Assembly (NCBI GenBank): GCA_015227615.1
Contig: JAALGZ010000045.1
Location: forward strand, 233,603-297,602
Length of the DNA stretch: 64,000 bases
Direction: 5' to 3'
Origin: Labyrinthula sp. Ha
Lineage: Eukaryota > Sar > Bigyra > Labyrinthulida > Labyrinthulaceae
Shown: positions 30,804 through 44,329 of the stretch, one piece after another
Numbering within the stretch: position 1 is the stretch's first letter
How the letters are laid out: each line of letters starts with the position of its first letter
Program-made: the position numbers and the translations under genes
Notes under the pieces: generated by a model
Seen by the model: the letters and a program-made list of their open reading frames with translations, nothing else
Database searches by the model: none
What the model was told of the DNA's origin: nothing

Positions 30804-33800
30804 CTTGTGCTAAGCTAAAGGATTCTTGTTGAATAAGATAAATATGGACTTATGAGTTTATATGCACATCCTTTTCATATGCACACTTTTTTGTTTTTTA
30901 ATGAAATGCTTCTGTGTTTGACACTTTCTTCGTATATTTTCTACTTATCTCTTTTCGTAAATATTTTCCGGAAATTAAAATCTAACATTCATTTTCTAAC
31001 TTAAAATACTTTTACTGTTCTAATTATTCTTATCTATGTTAGTACCTATAAATAATTAGAAAATAAATAGTCAACATTCTAGTTTGGTGCCGAAGAAGTT
31101 TTTAGGGGTATTTTAGTCCGTGTTTATTTTAATGGTTCAAGCAAGAGAGATTTTGTCAATAAAAAACAACACGAACAAAATACTTTTGAACCACATAAAC
31201 TTACCCTCTGAGCTACTGAGCAGCACTAATTCTTTTCCAAAAGTTTACCTCTGTCTAGTTCTTAATCTGTTTTGCCATATTCGGTTCGAGTGTATTTTTT
31301 TCAAAAATTTAATCAACCCTTCAGATGAGTTTTTCATATTTCTTTTAAGCAAGAACACTGCAAGGAAAGTTTTTTTGCCTTCCAACCACTTCACCCTATT
31401 CTGGTGTTTACATAATTCACTTGTTATAATTCGTAAAAAATGAAAAAAGTCGTCTAATATTAAACCAAAGAGTGATAATTTAGTGATTCCAAAAGAAACC
31501 CTGTTCTATTTTATGTTTCATTTCAACTTAGAGAATCCATAGAAGCATACATTAGTCAAGTACTATAAATTCGAATACTCTCAAAGACTTTAGATAAACA
31601 GGAATTTACCGTAGCTATTCGCGTTCCTAGTAAACAGTTGCAAAACTAAACTTTAAATTTAAGATTCTTGCTCGTATTTTTTTCAATAAAATAAGTTGAT
31701 TTGATTCAATGAATACTTGATTTGGTTGTTTATACTTTATATCAGTGCTGCAGTTGTTTAACATGTAAGTGGTCATAAATCCTTAACCATTCAATGTCTA
31801 AAAAACCTGAATGCTTGAAATGAAAATAATTTTGTAAATAAAAAAATAAATATTATACACTTAAAGCAAATATTTATAATCTAACAGTTAGTATTTCCTC
31901 TTTCTGATTCTAAGCATGTAGTTAATTGACACAGTGATGATACCTGTGCCTAGAAGACACATGTTACTCTTCTACTAAGTAAATTACCATTATATCTTAA
32001 AGAACACTTCCGTATTTTTCCATAATTGCGGTTTTGTATGTCAGCTTGTATATTATATATATATTCACGGATTGCAGTCGGGAATCGAGAAATAAACCCA
32101 TAACGGGAAGTCTTCATGGGAATTCGGGAAATGAATTCCGATTGCAGTGCACGAAAATGGAACAAACAATAATCGCGTTTATTTATTAGTAGAGGAAGAT
32201 AGAAAGCTTTTATAACACGAGAGTAAACAAGAAAATTTACCTCATAGTCTGAGGGCAGGAAAATTTTGAATCTGAGAATTGGTATGGGGATTATGAAGTT
32301 TTAAATGAGTCATGCATTAGTAAATTGTAATTATATGCATTAAAAATATTATGTATTACGATTTGTAGAAAAATCTCTTTCTTGCTACTCATTTAGGAAA
32401 TTATTAGTTATATTTGGAGTATAATGGTTATTCAAAAAACAGTACAATAGTAGAATAGAAAAGTTTCTTTTACCTCTCAAACAAGTATTAAGAAATTCTT
32501 ATGAAGTGGAGCGGCGAAGCTTTTTTTCTGTCAATAGTTAACACATGGGGAAAACAAGATATAAAGAAATCTTAAGTGAAAGCGCTTGCGGTGATAGAAA
32601 AGTGCAGGAAGAACGAGCATTAGAACTAGCCACTGTATTTAATCAGTAATGCTTTTCAGGGGCCAATAACATTCTATAGTGCAAAAGGCTCGATTTTTCA
32701 TTAAATCAAAATAAGCTAGAAAAATTTGTTGGCAGCCTCTGCTTCAAGTAGTATTTTTCATAAATCTATTAACCGCAATTAGTCAATTATAAGCATCTGA
32801 AAAACTTCTTAGCAATAGCGCAGAGTATTCTTTAAGCAAAGTAAATACACTGGTGAAGATAAACTTTAATAATCAATCCCGAATTACCTGTAAAGACAAA
32901 TAGGATTATTTGGCATGATCTATAAAGAATTAGAAAGTATTATGTGTGACAATGGAGATTCAGTAGTATAATAGATAGAACTGCACCATGAGCACAAGAT
33001 TTCAGTAGAAACCAGAGGTATGCTTAGCTTATAATAAAATAAATAGGCTGAACCATACTTTGGTTTTGCTAATTATCAACAAAATTTTAGGTATTAATTT
33101 CTTTAATTACTATTGACTCTACAGTGATAAACGGCAATAACAAATATATATTAAATTTAGTTTCAGGATCAAATACAATAATGATAAAGTGCCATTTCTG
33201 ATATAGTTATGCATAGATTTTCAAGTTCAGGCTAATCCCCGATGAAATGTAACTCAGCAGCTGATTGGGAAACTTGATCTCAAATAATCTCTGTTAGTTG
33301 CTAAACATCACCTAATCCAGCTTAGAAAGTCTTATAGTTCATGCTGGTACTCCAGAACGATTTCACGTAACCTGAAACATAAAATAGAGAATATGGTACA
33401 GATAGGACAATGTGATATTCTATCTCTATAAGGAAAGCAGCATATACATATATTACACAAAGTACTATCTTGTTTTACAAAAAAGCATGTAATTGTGTAA
33501 TATACGAATATAAATATAGATATTGGGTTAGGGTAATACCTGTATGGTTTCTAGTAAAAACTTAGAGGATGTATTAATCTCTTAAAGTTCTCACAGAACA
33601 GATTGGAGTCTAATATGCCAGTTGTGTTATTACAGTATCAATACAAATATGAGCGCAAACTAAACTAGAAATCTAACTTTAAATTTGATTTATTTTCACA
33701 CACCATGATCTAATAACTATCTCATTAAATAATTTATACAAACACCAATTTGATTCAGCCTTGAGCAATTAGAGTAGCTTGAAAATATTTATGTTTTGTT

Positions 33801-36800
33801 TATTTCTTGAGATTTAGATGGTTTATAAAAATATCCAAATAAAAATAGGATAGCTAGAATGAATTATAAGAGTTAAAGTATTGTGACATAGAGTGCTAGT
33901 ATTTCTAAAAAACAGTCAATTCTTTTATTCCTTTTCAAATTATCTATTTTTTCTCTATTAATGCCTAACATTGGTACAATCTTTGTGCCTACATCAATAC
34001 ACTCTCTTAAGAACATAAATTTTTTGTAATTTTTTTCTAGTGCCCTAAACATGACATATATATTAATTTTTATCTGGAGCATTAATAGTTACAATCTTCA
34101 AAGAGAAGTGACACATCTCGCACCAAAATTATCTTTAATCAGTCGGATTATAAGGTGCCCCCATCTTCATTTAATGCAAAATTTAAATATTTGCTTAATA
34201 GAGATAAACATTTCCTGGAGAACCAAGAACTTTCTTCTAAGATATTAAGATCATTATGGTTCCAATACTTGCTCATTGAATAATGATTAGAGATATCTAT
34301 CCTGAAGTTTGCTGATTTTAAATTTTTGTGATAATGTTGAAAAGAAACCGGGTTCTAGGTATTCCAGGCTTTCAAAGATGTCTTTGTTTCTAGGACTTAA
34401 GGACAATAGTTTCTCGAAATCCATTTGGAACCCCAAACGATGTTCACTAATCATTACCTAAGTAGAATTGAAACCCATGGATATAGATAAAGCTGGATAT
34501 CTAGAGTTCCTAGCAAAGAAACTTGCTTTGCTACTATCTCAGAATATCTTTGCATCCCGTTAGCTCTTCTACCATATTACAGGTATTATGACGCAATCTG
34601 TTGCTCCATATAATATGTGTACTGCGAATGAACATAAAATTTTTCTCAAACATTTCTTAGTTAGGAGAATGAGCGATATTAGCCCCCATTTAAGGTAATT
34701 AAGAGTTCACGACTTGGTACAAAATACAGTTTAGTTCAACATAAACCTAGAGCTACCTAAGATCTCAAGAATTAATCAGCAATGAAGTGTCTTGAAATCA
34801 CTAACTGCTGTGATAACAGAGAAAGAAGACTGAGAAAATTTTGCTCAAAATATCAGGTGCATATCCCTATTCTTGATCTCCTATTCTTAACAAACAACAT
34901 TTAAACTAGAAAAAGAAGCTTCTAGTTCTTACAATCATTTGATATCTAATTTTTTTTCACTATTGGAATTATGAAAGCAAATTAAGTATGTAAACTATAT
35001 CCTATGATTTCAAAAATATACTCTCTCAACATATTCGATCAGCAACATTTTTTTCTATCTTAACCAAATATATAACGCCAGATTCCATATTTTATATAAA
35101 AATTAGAAGACATCTTATCAATAAAACTTCTTAGTGAAGTTCTCCTAATGATATTTAAAAGAGTATGTAATACACAAATTATAGGATTAAAGCACCAGAA
35201 GCTCCGTTCGTAGACATAAATCTTAACAGCATGAGCTTACTTGTGTTATCTTTTAGTAAGAATTTTGCTAAGGGTCAATTAATAGATAGAAAAATTTGAA
35301 ACTGGATGGGACTCAAAATTTTGCCCAGAAATACCAACGTTCTACAAAACGAATATAGAGGGGATATCTAGAATCAAGTAACCACATAGTAATAGTATTT
35401 GCCAAAATAGTATTATTGGCGGTCCCATTCGATTGTTAACAATAACACTTATTAGCAGCAGTTATTGTCCAGTGGTTTGACTAAACGGCAAGGACCTTTT
35501 TTCAATAAGAACCTTGGGCGCCGTTGCTTTCCAGTTTTCAGAATTGGCCAATGTTGACTTACTATGTTCTCTAAAATCAAAATTATACAGATGCCAGGAA
35601 ATTATAATAATTTTACTTGCTTAGAAGGGGAAATAAAAAAACAAAAGATTCAGAAGAAGCAATTCCGGGAAGCAGATAATAATAATTAGCTGAACCATCT
35701 TATAGCCTTATTCTCTGTTGCTATATCTATGTGTTTTTAAATGATGTTTGCAACTAATGTAATTTTCTTGTGAGAATAAGTGTTAAATATAAAGTTAACA
35801 GGATATGTAAATAATAGAAGCTTGGAAACGATATTGAAACTTATAAGTTATGAGACCAAAAGACTTTTGCCTTAAATTTCTATTGAGAAGGATTTATTGT
35901 GCTTGCTTTACTCAGTAAGAAAGTAGAAAATACGGTAAAATAGTTTTCAACTATAAGATATAAGAATAAATTTGCGCTAACAGGTAAAGGAAAGAATATT
36001 CTAATTACATATTTCTTCTGTGTCTTGCCTCCTTATGAGTTGACATCTCTATTGATTTGTATTATTTAATGAATATTCCCAGATGATAATACTTTGATAC
36101 GACAGCGAGGTGGCTATAGCACTTTGAAAAAATTAATATTATCAACTATAATATCAGCTATCTTTCCAGTTTTATCTGAAAAGGATTCTTAGATGATCTT
36201 GATACCGGTAATTACTATTTCTCACAATAACAACCCATACAGAGAGTAGAGAAAGGTAAAATGTCAATGAAAAATGTCTCAAGTCTTAATACTGATGCTT
36301 ACCCCAAGCCCGACATTTTCATATACCTTCCAATATATAATATTTGAAATTATCAGATTAAATGATGAGAATAATACACACTTGCAGCAATAAAGATATA
36401 GATTAATGAAGAATTGTTTATGCAATTAGCTTTATTAGGGCTAATTCAAATAATATAAATTACTTGTCTAGAGTATAACCACATGAATAAAAATAACACA
36501 ATGAACTTTATTATATAATTTGGGATAAGAGAGAGAATAACCCGTTGAATAAAGTATTGTTATTGCTTTAGTCTTGATGAGAACAGTTATGTTGTCGGGT
36601 TATTAAAAATAACATATACTACTTAGTGATAGGAAAATTTATTTCTTAATTAGTACAATAATAACATTCTAAGAACACCAAAGATCCCATGTTCATCCAT
36701 TAATTATCACTTGACAAAATAGGTGACCTCATTTGCTGATGCCAAGTTACTGGGACATGATTGGTCCTATGCCGTTGCTAGAGATTAAATCTTCTAGAAA

Positions 36801-38683
36801 AGAGTAGTACCTAGGAATTCTAATTCTTATTTTCCTGTAAAAACCTAATATACTTGTTATTCTCATCGAAAAAGGTAAAGTCTTTTCTATTGTAATAAAT
36901 GTCACAATATTTGAGCTCAGAAACAACACAATGACTAAAACATCTAAGTGGGGAGATCAAGAAAATAATATATTCCCAGTGCATTTGTAATATGCACTAA
37001 ATCTCCCAGTTATTTAGAAAATACTGCTTTAAGTAAGCATATAAGTATAGCTGGTACAAACTCTTAAATGTTTAGATGCTATACAAGAAATAATTATCCC
37101 TTTCCCTAAGTTTGAATGATTACTTAAAGCTTAAATTTAGAGTTAACTGGAACTGTATTTTGATTAGAAATATTAAGAACACATTTATTATGAATAACAT
37201 CATTCTAAAGGTTAGTGAGTTTATATATATATATGTAGAAGGAAGTAAAAATATGTATTTGTAGCGATAACAAAGATGCTTATATAGTGAAGGAAACTGT
37301 TCCCTATTTCTTTGAAGAAAATCTTGGTACATCTTCTTTCATGGATTTAGTCAGTAGCTCGGAAAATTTGCCATTTTATGCTGTTTTACATATGTTATTT
37401 TGGAACTAAGTTCCCCCTGTGTTTTGATGGTTAAACAAATCTCCCGACTTTCTCCCAAAAGGGAAAGAAATCTGATATTAAATTCTATTATATATTTATC
37501 TACAAAGTTACGCTTACTGAGACTCATTTGCTAATGCTTGAATAAGATGTATCTGATTTGGCTTCAAAACTCTCAAAAATATTGCTCTGGTTCAAAATAA
37601 GATATTTGTTTTGAGCGTATTTGGAAAATTTGCTTAATAACCTTGAAATACATCTCTAGTATTAATCTTGGCATAATTCTAATTCAAGTCAACTAATGAC
37701 CCATACCCACCAAATTGGTTACAATTTGCCTTATTGTAAAAATTTCAAGCCAACGGAGAAAATTGCTTTGAATGAGACCTGGTAATGTAATCTTACATAT
37801 CCGAGTTCTCAATTTTTGAGAATAAAAAAATTGCTTTTGTTCTTCTGAAAAATTCTTTTACAAGAAAACCTTCCTATTTCACCAAACCCACAGGAATATA
37901 ATACTCTAGTTGTATTCTTTATTTATTTCTTCTGAAAACTACTATGTCAAGTATCACATTCTCTAGAACTCAAGGTTCATTTCAAAATTTCTACGAGCTT
38001 TTATCGGCACAGACTTACTAGCAATTCTCTCAGTATAAACCCTAAACTCGCTCTCACTTCTTACGCCCTTTCATTGACCACAGTACAAAGCTAATTAGCT
38101 TAATCACTAAAATGGTTCCTAATTTGCTTATTGCACACTTTATGGAGACGAATGATTCAACGCAGACAATGTCTTTCTCGACAAAGTTCCCCAGAAACAT
38201 CATGGGAAGTTCACTTTCCAAAAGTATATCTTTTTTCATTTACAAGGAAAATAGTATGAGCTTCAAGCTCAGTTACACGAAAATAAAATGCACTCATATT
38301 ATGGACAGTCACCTTGTTATCACAAATGCGTAATAGTATACAGGGTTGTTCTGAGGTTTAAACCACCTAGAAAAAGGTCTCCACTAAAACATCAACAATC
38401 CTTCTTAAGGTGATAGTGTTTTATATCATATATGGTACAATAATACTTAAAGTATAAAAGATCTTTCTTTTTTTGTATATTATATATAATATTTATATAT
38501 ATATATCATCAAGTACTCTATAGACCATTCTTATAATATTATCAGATATATATTAGTTTGTTTTCAACCCAGTTTATTCATATTGTCCCTGTATTATTTA
38601 CATTCTGCCACGTCATTAACTTAATCAAAGTGTTTATTCAGTTTATCCAATAAGTTATCGGTTTAATTAGTAGATGTAAAGTA
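30804..38683. other. gene-free region of about 7.9 kb
   Basis: No frame here resembles a protein I know. The longest, 31120-31443 (107 codons, plus), has no motif. Composition drifts between AT-rich and less AT-rich. The last 250 bp before 38684 have long TATATA runs and are the likely upstream region of the RING gene. Old transposon sequence could make up much of this but cannot be recognised by eye. Confidence 0.45.
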
Positions 38684-41600
38684 ATGAGTAAAAGAAAAAC
38701 TTTAGTTGGATCACCACCAGATGATAGTTATGAAGATTCATCAAAAACTAATTTATTTAAATTAAATAGTTCATCTGGAAAGATTAAAAGAAGTACAGAA
38801 CTATCTAAAAAATCAAGAGCGACGGAAGCATCTTCTCTTTTAAATAAAGTAAAAAACAGCAAGAAGAACATACTTGAAAAGCCGAACACGAATATAGAAA
38901 CTGCACAAGTTGAACCTTCTACCCCAAGAACAAGTTTAAGACACTCCGGTTCTTTTGGTTTTGATTTGTCTTCGGAAAAACATGCGAAGAATTGGTTTGT
39001 ACAAAAAATTGCTTCTGAAAGAGGAATTGAAGCTCCAAAAACAAAGGAGGAGAAACAATTAGCAAGAAAATCTGTTCAAGAAATGATTAAAACTTTAGAT
39101 AAACCAAAAAAAATAAACAGTTCGCCGAAAGAAAAACCAGTAAGTCGTACAAAAGAACTGACCAAAAAGTTTGAGAAGAAAAAGACAAAGAAACGAAAAG
39201 TATTTAAAGCGAAAGATTCCTACACCAAAAATTTACCAGAGAAGAAGTTTCAAATAAATACAAAGGAAAAAAAAAGATTAGAAATGCTTCGTAAAAAACA
39301 TAAGAATACTTTAAAGAGAGAAGAAAATGTAAAAAAGATAAATACGCAGAAACCAAATTCAAGACAAGTTAAATCTGTTGAAATTCTTCGACCTAAGAGT
39401 AGTATTCAAAGAAAAGGAAAATTAGAAATAGGATCAAAAAAAGGTGTGAAAGGGAACTTTGTAGAAGAAGTCGTAATTAAACCAGAAAAGACAGAACAAG
39501 AAGAAAAGAAAACAAGTATTAAAAAACCTCAAGAAGAGGAAGAAGAGCAGGGGATAGTCTCTCGTTTTATGCGAACAACAATGAAACGAAAAAGAACTAT
39601 GAAAAGAGATAAAACTCTTAAAAGAAAACCTCAACTCCCAAGTTCTCCTCCCGCGACTGAAGTAGAAGTAGATTCAACTCCAAATCAAGAAGTAGTAGAA
39701 GAAAGTGAACCTGAAGTTGAAGAACAAGTTGATGATAGTGATGCAGAAACAGCTATTCCATATTTACAGATAGAAGCAGAAATAGCACGAACAAAGTCAG
39801 CTGTTTTTCTTCCACCTGAAACCGACAACTCTATTAAAAACTTTATATCAAAGATGAAACCAATAAGACAATCAAATAAAAGAGGAATAAAATCTCCAAC
39901 TATTCCTTCAGATTACATAGAGCTTTCACGTCCTCAAAGTGATTCAAAACCTCAAATGAAAGAACAAGAAGTTGAAGAATCTGTTGATGTTGGAAAACCT
40001 AATGAAGAAAAAAAACAAGCTTCATATGTTGAGAAATCTCCTTCTGAATATACACCACCACAAATAGGAAAAACTCGATCTAAACAATATTCTGCATTTT
40101 CAGCAGCTTCTACAAATCATTCTTTTTGGAATCAAAAACCTACAAGAAGATCAAAGCCAAAACAAAGACTTATTTCAAATCAATCAAGATTTTCTCTTGC
40201 GCCTCGATCTGCTCGATCAAGTACCATGGCTTCAACCGTACGTTCTTTATTGGATCCTTATGCTTATAAGTTGCAAAACCAAAAAATCCCTTCTGATACA
40301 CTTGCTGGAGGATATAGTTTATTTAATTTCTTCTCTAAGAAGAAAAGAAAAAAACAAATTGATTATATTAAAACAGCTGATGAGTTTTTTAATTATTTTC
40401 ATTATAAACCACTTGATGCACTTAATTCACCGGAGAGTTTTGAACCTGTTTTAACATATGATGTTGCACAAGGAGTTTATCCTTTAGATACAACTGCAAT
40501 TGATATATTAATAGTTTCATGTAGATTATTAGGTGCATACAGAGTTCAATTTACAGCTCTTTGGAGTGCTGTCAATAAAGTATTATTAGTCCGTCTCAAA
40601 GAACAAAGTAAATTATTAAATGATGATATAAATGTAAATATAATGTTGAGATTAAACTCACTACAAGCATCAGTTGTTTGTATGGAAGAGTTGCATTCAA
40701 TCCATAGTCAAATTCCTGCTTCTTTGTTAAGACCAAGTAGAAATTTTGTCATGGGATTCTTAGCAAAAGAAAATAATGAGTTTGAAGATAGTTTAACAAG
40801 AGCAGCTTTTGATGTAGTTAAGAAGTTGCAAAAACGATTATTTGTAATAATCAAAGTCGAAAATAAATTAAGGTCGCAAAATATTGGAGTAATTTTAGTA
40901 GAAGGAAAAGATTGGAAATGTGGAGTTTGTAAAAAGAGTAAACATCAAAATGATAAAAATGAAATACATAAAGATTATAAGTTTCAAAAAAGACTTGAAT
41001 CTTGTGAACATTGTTTTCATAAAGGTTGTATTGATGATTGGTCAAGAGAACATTATGTTTGCCCAGTTTGTAATGTCGAAATAGCAGAAACAAAACAAAT
41101 AAACTTTGAAAGTTTTACAAAAGTACGAATTTTCTTTGTTGAATTTTTATACTATATTTTGTTTCTTTATCCAATTATTTCTTTATTTTTTTCCGGTGGG
41201 ATTGTTGGAGTTAATTTACTCTTGGTATCTTTCGAAGTATTTGTTGCACTCAATATATTTGATACATTGATTTCCTATTTAGTCACATTTGTTTTTATTG
41301 GCTCAATAGTTCAATCATATTCATTGAAGAAATATTATGGGAAAAAAGAATACGAATCTCAAATATGGATTGCTGTTCCAGTTATATTGAGTTTAATTTG
41401 GTCTCCGTTTGTTGTTTTTGCTTTTTCAGGTGGAGAAGTTGCTGTTTTAGGAAGTATATGGGGAAGTTTTATTTTACTTATTATCAGTTATCTTTTTATA
41501 GTTACTTTTTTTCATTTTATTCTTTTTCGACTATTTAGAACACTTGGAACGTATTTTGTTTGGTGCTTTAGTTCTTTTCTAGATAGTTGGCAAGATAGTT

Positions 41601-42016
41601 CAACTCTTGGTATGAAATTATATTCTTGTTATTGGTGGCTTTTATGTTCACCTCTATATTTCTTGTGTTTTGGAGTTGAAGATGATGAAATTATTGATGA
41701 AGATGAAAGATATACATCTTTTGAACAGGCAGAAAGAGGTGAACCAAGGGGTGGATTAACACCAAATGGACAAACAATGACATATGATAGTTATAAATAT
41801 ACAAGAGATTCAAGAAACTTTTCAGGGTTTACTTTAGAGTTAAATCAAGAGAGAAAGAAACCAGAGAGTACTATTTCTGAAATGAGTCAAACTGTAAGAA
41901 ACTTTTCATCTGAAGATTTTGATTATGTCTTAGAAAGTGAAGACTATGATGTTGAAAAAGAACTTCAAAGTTTACAAGATAAATTACGTAGTGAAAGGTC
42001 TGGAGATATAGTTTAA
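38684..42016 (+). CDS. multi-pass RING-H2 membrane protein, probable E3 ubiquitin ligase
   Basis: 1110 residues with no break. Residues 1-330 are highly basic (K/R/S/E), ending in a repeated RTTMKRKRTMKRDKTLKRK block at about 295-316; 330-560 is acidic/Ser-rich. A folded region of about 560-740 (DPYAYKL... to VIIKVEN) precedes the RING-H2: C746-x2-C749, C774-x-H776-x2-H779-x2-C782, IDDW, C793-P-V-C796. About five hydrophobic helices lie within 812-965, then an acidic tail of about 145 residues rich in E, D and S. RING-H2 domains recruit E2 enzymes, so ligase activity at an intracellular membrane is a fair inference. Substrate is unknown. The basic N-terminus could bind membranes or nucleic acid. 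The wide gap between the second and third ligands (24 residues) is longer than usual. Confidence 0.88.
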   Translation: MSKRKTLVGSPPDDSYEDSSKTNLFKLNSSSGKIKRSTELSKKSRATEASSLLNKVKNSKKNILEKPNTNIETAQVEPSTPRTSLRHSGSFGFDLSSEKHAKNWFVQKIASERGIEAPKTKEEKQLARKSVQEMIKTLDKPKKINSSPKEKPVSRTKELTKKFEKKKTKKRKVFKAKDSYTKNLPEKKFQINTKEKKRLEMLRKKHKNTLKREENVKKINTQKPNSRQVKSVEILRPKSSIQRKGKLEIGSKKGVKGNFVEEVVIKPEKTEQEEKKTSIKKPQEEEEEQGIVSRFMRTTMKRKRTMKRDKTLKRKPQLPSSPPATEVEVDSTPNQEVVEESEPEVEEQVDDSDAETAIPYLQIEAEIARTKSAVFLPPETDNSIKNFISKMKPIRQSNKRGIKSPTIPSDYIELSRPQSDSKPQMKEQEVEESVDVGKPNEEKKQASYVEKSPSEYTPPQIGKTRSKQYSAFSAASTNHSFWNQKPTRRSKPKQRLISNQSRFSLAPRSARSSTMASTVRSLLDPYAYKLQNQKIPSDTLAGGYSLFNFFSKKKRKKQIDYIKTADEFFNYFHYKPLDALNSPESFEPVLTYDVAQGVYPLDTTAIDILIVSCRLLGAYRVQFTALWSAVNKVLLVRLKEQSKLLNDDINVNIMLRLNSLQASVVCMEELHSIHSQIPASLLRPSRNFVMGFLAKENNEFEDSLTRAAFDVVKKLQKRLFVIIKVENKLRSQNIGVILVEGKDWKCGVCKKSKHQNDKNEIHKDYKFQKRLESCEHCFHKGCIDDWSREHYVCPVCNVEIAETKQINFESFTKVRIFFVEFLYYILFLYPIISLFFSGGIVGVNLLLVSFEVFVALNIFDTLISYLVTFVFIGSIVQSYSLKKYYGKKEYESQIWIAVPVILSLIWSPFVVFAFSGGEVAVLGSIWGSFILLIISYLFIVTFFHFILFRLFRTLGTYFVWCFSSFLDSWQDSSTLGMKLYSCYWWLLCSPLYFLCFGVEDDEIIDEDERYTSFEQAERGEPRGGLTPNGQTMTYDSYKYTRDSRNFSGFTLELNQERKKPESTISEMSQTVRNFSSEDFDYVLESEDYDVEKELQSLQDKLRSERSGDIV

Positions 42017-42899
42017 GGTACTAAATGGATTTTTTTCGGCGTAGTATATGGTAGATTGTTTATAACTAGAACAAAGCAATACTTAAAGTCTCACGTATTT
42101 TATTGTTTTGCCTTTTTATATTCCATTTAATTAAGGGCAAACAAAGAAAATAATATAGGAAAGGATAATCGCAACATTAAAGTGTAGACTTCAACCTTTA
42201 ATACTCTAAAATCGTTACTATGCTATATTCATAAAAATTATTGTTCAAAGCTTGTTTTTTTCCTACAAGAATTAATATGTTCTCTTCCATGATCCTACTT
42301 TTTAAGAAAAATGACACAAGTCATTTTTTTCTATCAAGAATTGTCTATTTTCATATTTTATAAATCGAGAAGTTTTTACTTTATCACTACATATAAATAT
42401 ATAGAATAAATAATCTTTATTAAAAATCATTCTTGCAAAGCCTTTGTGAAGAAAATTTTCAATACCAAACTCTTGTAGTTGATATTTGTTTAAAAGGATA
42501 CCTGTTATAGCCAGAGTAAGCTAGTGAACTGGCAAGTAGTACTCTATGACTAACCATTTAGCAGAAAAAAATGCGCAAAACTATTTTTAAGATAAAAGAA
42601 TAGGTTAAGAGCCTAAACCTCTCCCTCGTTATTTCCGCCATTTCTTTTGATGATTAAGGCTAAAAGAATCTTTGAAGTATAAAGATATCACCTTAAGAGA
42701 TAGAATTATCAAACGCAACTTACTGTATATAAGTGTATCTATATGAGGGTTCAAATTCATTGGATATTTATATATAAGTAGTTTTGGAAATCTGATTGGT
42801 TAGAATAGAGGAATTTGATTGGATGGTATAATATGGCAAGAATAGCCATAGTAGAGAGAAACCAACAGAAAATTTTGGCTAAAGAAGAAATGACACAAG
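42017..42899. other. intergenic, RING gene to LINE
   Basis: AT-rich 3' flank with no ORF recognised. Becomes less AT-rich near 42830, where the LINE relic seems to begin. Confidence 0.4.
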
Positions 42900-42930
42900 C
42901 TGTTTCTGAGACTGAGATTACGTCGACTCA

Positions 42931-43969
42931 GTGCCTCCAGGTGCTCCCAGATTTAGCGAGCCGACAAAAGTGAACGTCGAAGTATTCTCGCTCAACCTTG
43001 ATTGTGTTGCTCAATACAAACTCTATACAATAGTAAAACTCATTTACGAACTTCCGTCACTACTGATCTTACTTCAAGAAGTTGGACAGAAATGTGTTAA
43101 AAGACTTGAGAAAGCGAGCGTAAATGCCAGCCAGAACGGGAAAGGAAGATAGTTTGTCTCACAAACCGACTCCAATTCCACTGGCGTAGGGATCTTTGTG
43201 TGTCAGGAGCCCCTTCCGGACGTAACTGACACATACAAAGTGAGTAGCATAATCCTAGATATTAAGATCAGGTCACGCAGCAAAAAGAAAACTTATTTTA
43301 ATAAATACCTACGCACTCCACAGTGGACTACTGACCCAGGAGTACAAGAAATTTCTAGAAAAGCTACAAGAAAAAGTAATGAAGAAAGTGAACCAGAGGA
43401 AGTTAATAGTTATTGGAGGTGATTGGAATACTCATGTCAAGACAAAACGCATAGATGCCAGTAACAATTATGGATTATCCTCAAGCAGAAACACTAACGG
43501 CAAGATGCTAGAAGAATTTCTGCTCAAACACACGATGGAAATAGTAAACTACAGGCACAAGACGGGAAAGAAAGGATCCAGAACACATGCAATCTTCAAG
43601 CCATGGAATAAGCAGATAAGATCATCTGAAACAAATTTCTTCGTTACTAACAAACCCATAACAATCACATCCTTCAAAGTAAATAGAAAGATCAGCAAAG
43701 ACATCTGGCAACATGAACTAAAAGACCACATGGAAACACAAATCTTCATCAACCTTACTCCCCACAACACCAAACCTAAAGATAACACAGAAAAAGATCT
43801 ATCAACCTATCTAAAAATGTGCAGCAAGAAGTTTGACGAAGCTCGTCAACGTAAATTGCAGAATACTGAACTTGAAACCAAAGAGGTGGATTACAATCAA
43901 CTCACAAAGGCAATGAGGGAAGCAGTAGATGAGCAGGTTGCGTCCAAGAAACACAAGGGCTTTCATTGA
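42931..43969 (+). pseudogene. LINE APE endonuclease, broken
   Basis: Segment one (42931-43152) resembles the start of an exonuclease-endonuclease-phosphatase domain (FSLNLDCVAQYKLYTIVKLI, then LQEV). Segment two (43198-43422) covers the next strands. Segment three (43379-43969) has LIVIGGDWNTHV, the conserved GDWN of LINE endonucleases, followed by a KGSRTHAIF block in place of the usual S-x-IDY region. Each segment lies in a different or offset frame. It would nick target DNA to prime reverse transcription. Confidence 0.75.
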
Positions 43970-44329
43970 AGCACTCTCCAGCTACTCTTGAACTGAGCAA
44001 ACTAAAAAAAACAGAGATGAAGCGAAGCTTCGGTGGAAGAAAGAAGAAGGATGTCCAGAGAAGTCAGAAATACTACAGTTACGGACAGGAATGCGTATTT
44101 GGACGAAATCTGTTCATCAATTGACACAAACTTCAGTACCAACAACTCCCGCCAAGCCTATGAAATAATGAAAATGTTCCAGAGGAAGAAAAGTGACATC
44201 AGTAGAATAATTAAAGAGGGACAAGGTAATATCGTATGGGTAGAAAAGAGACTGAAAATATTGCGGGAACATATTTGCGAGACCCAAAAATAGCCAATTC
44301 AACAATGAGAGAATATAATCGCAGAGGAA

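Noticed and set aside
31120-31443. ORF of 107 codons, plus strand
   Set aside because: No homology or domain signal; neither strand reads like a protein I know.
39434-39634. Minus-strand Phe/Ser-rich frame within the RING gene
   Set aside because: Antisense of a lysine/glutamate-rich coding stretch, which always yields such frames.
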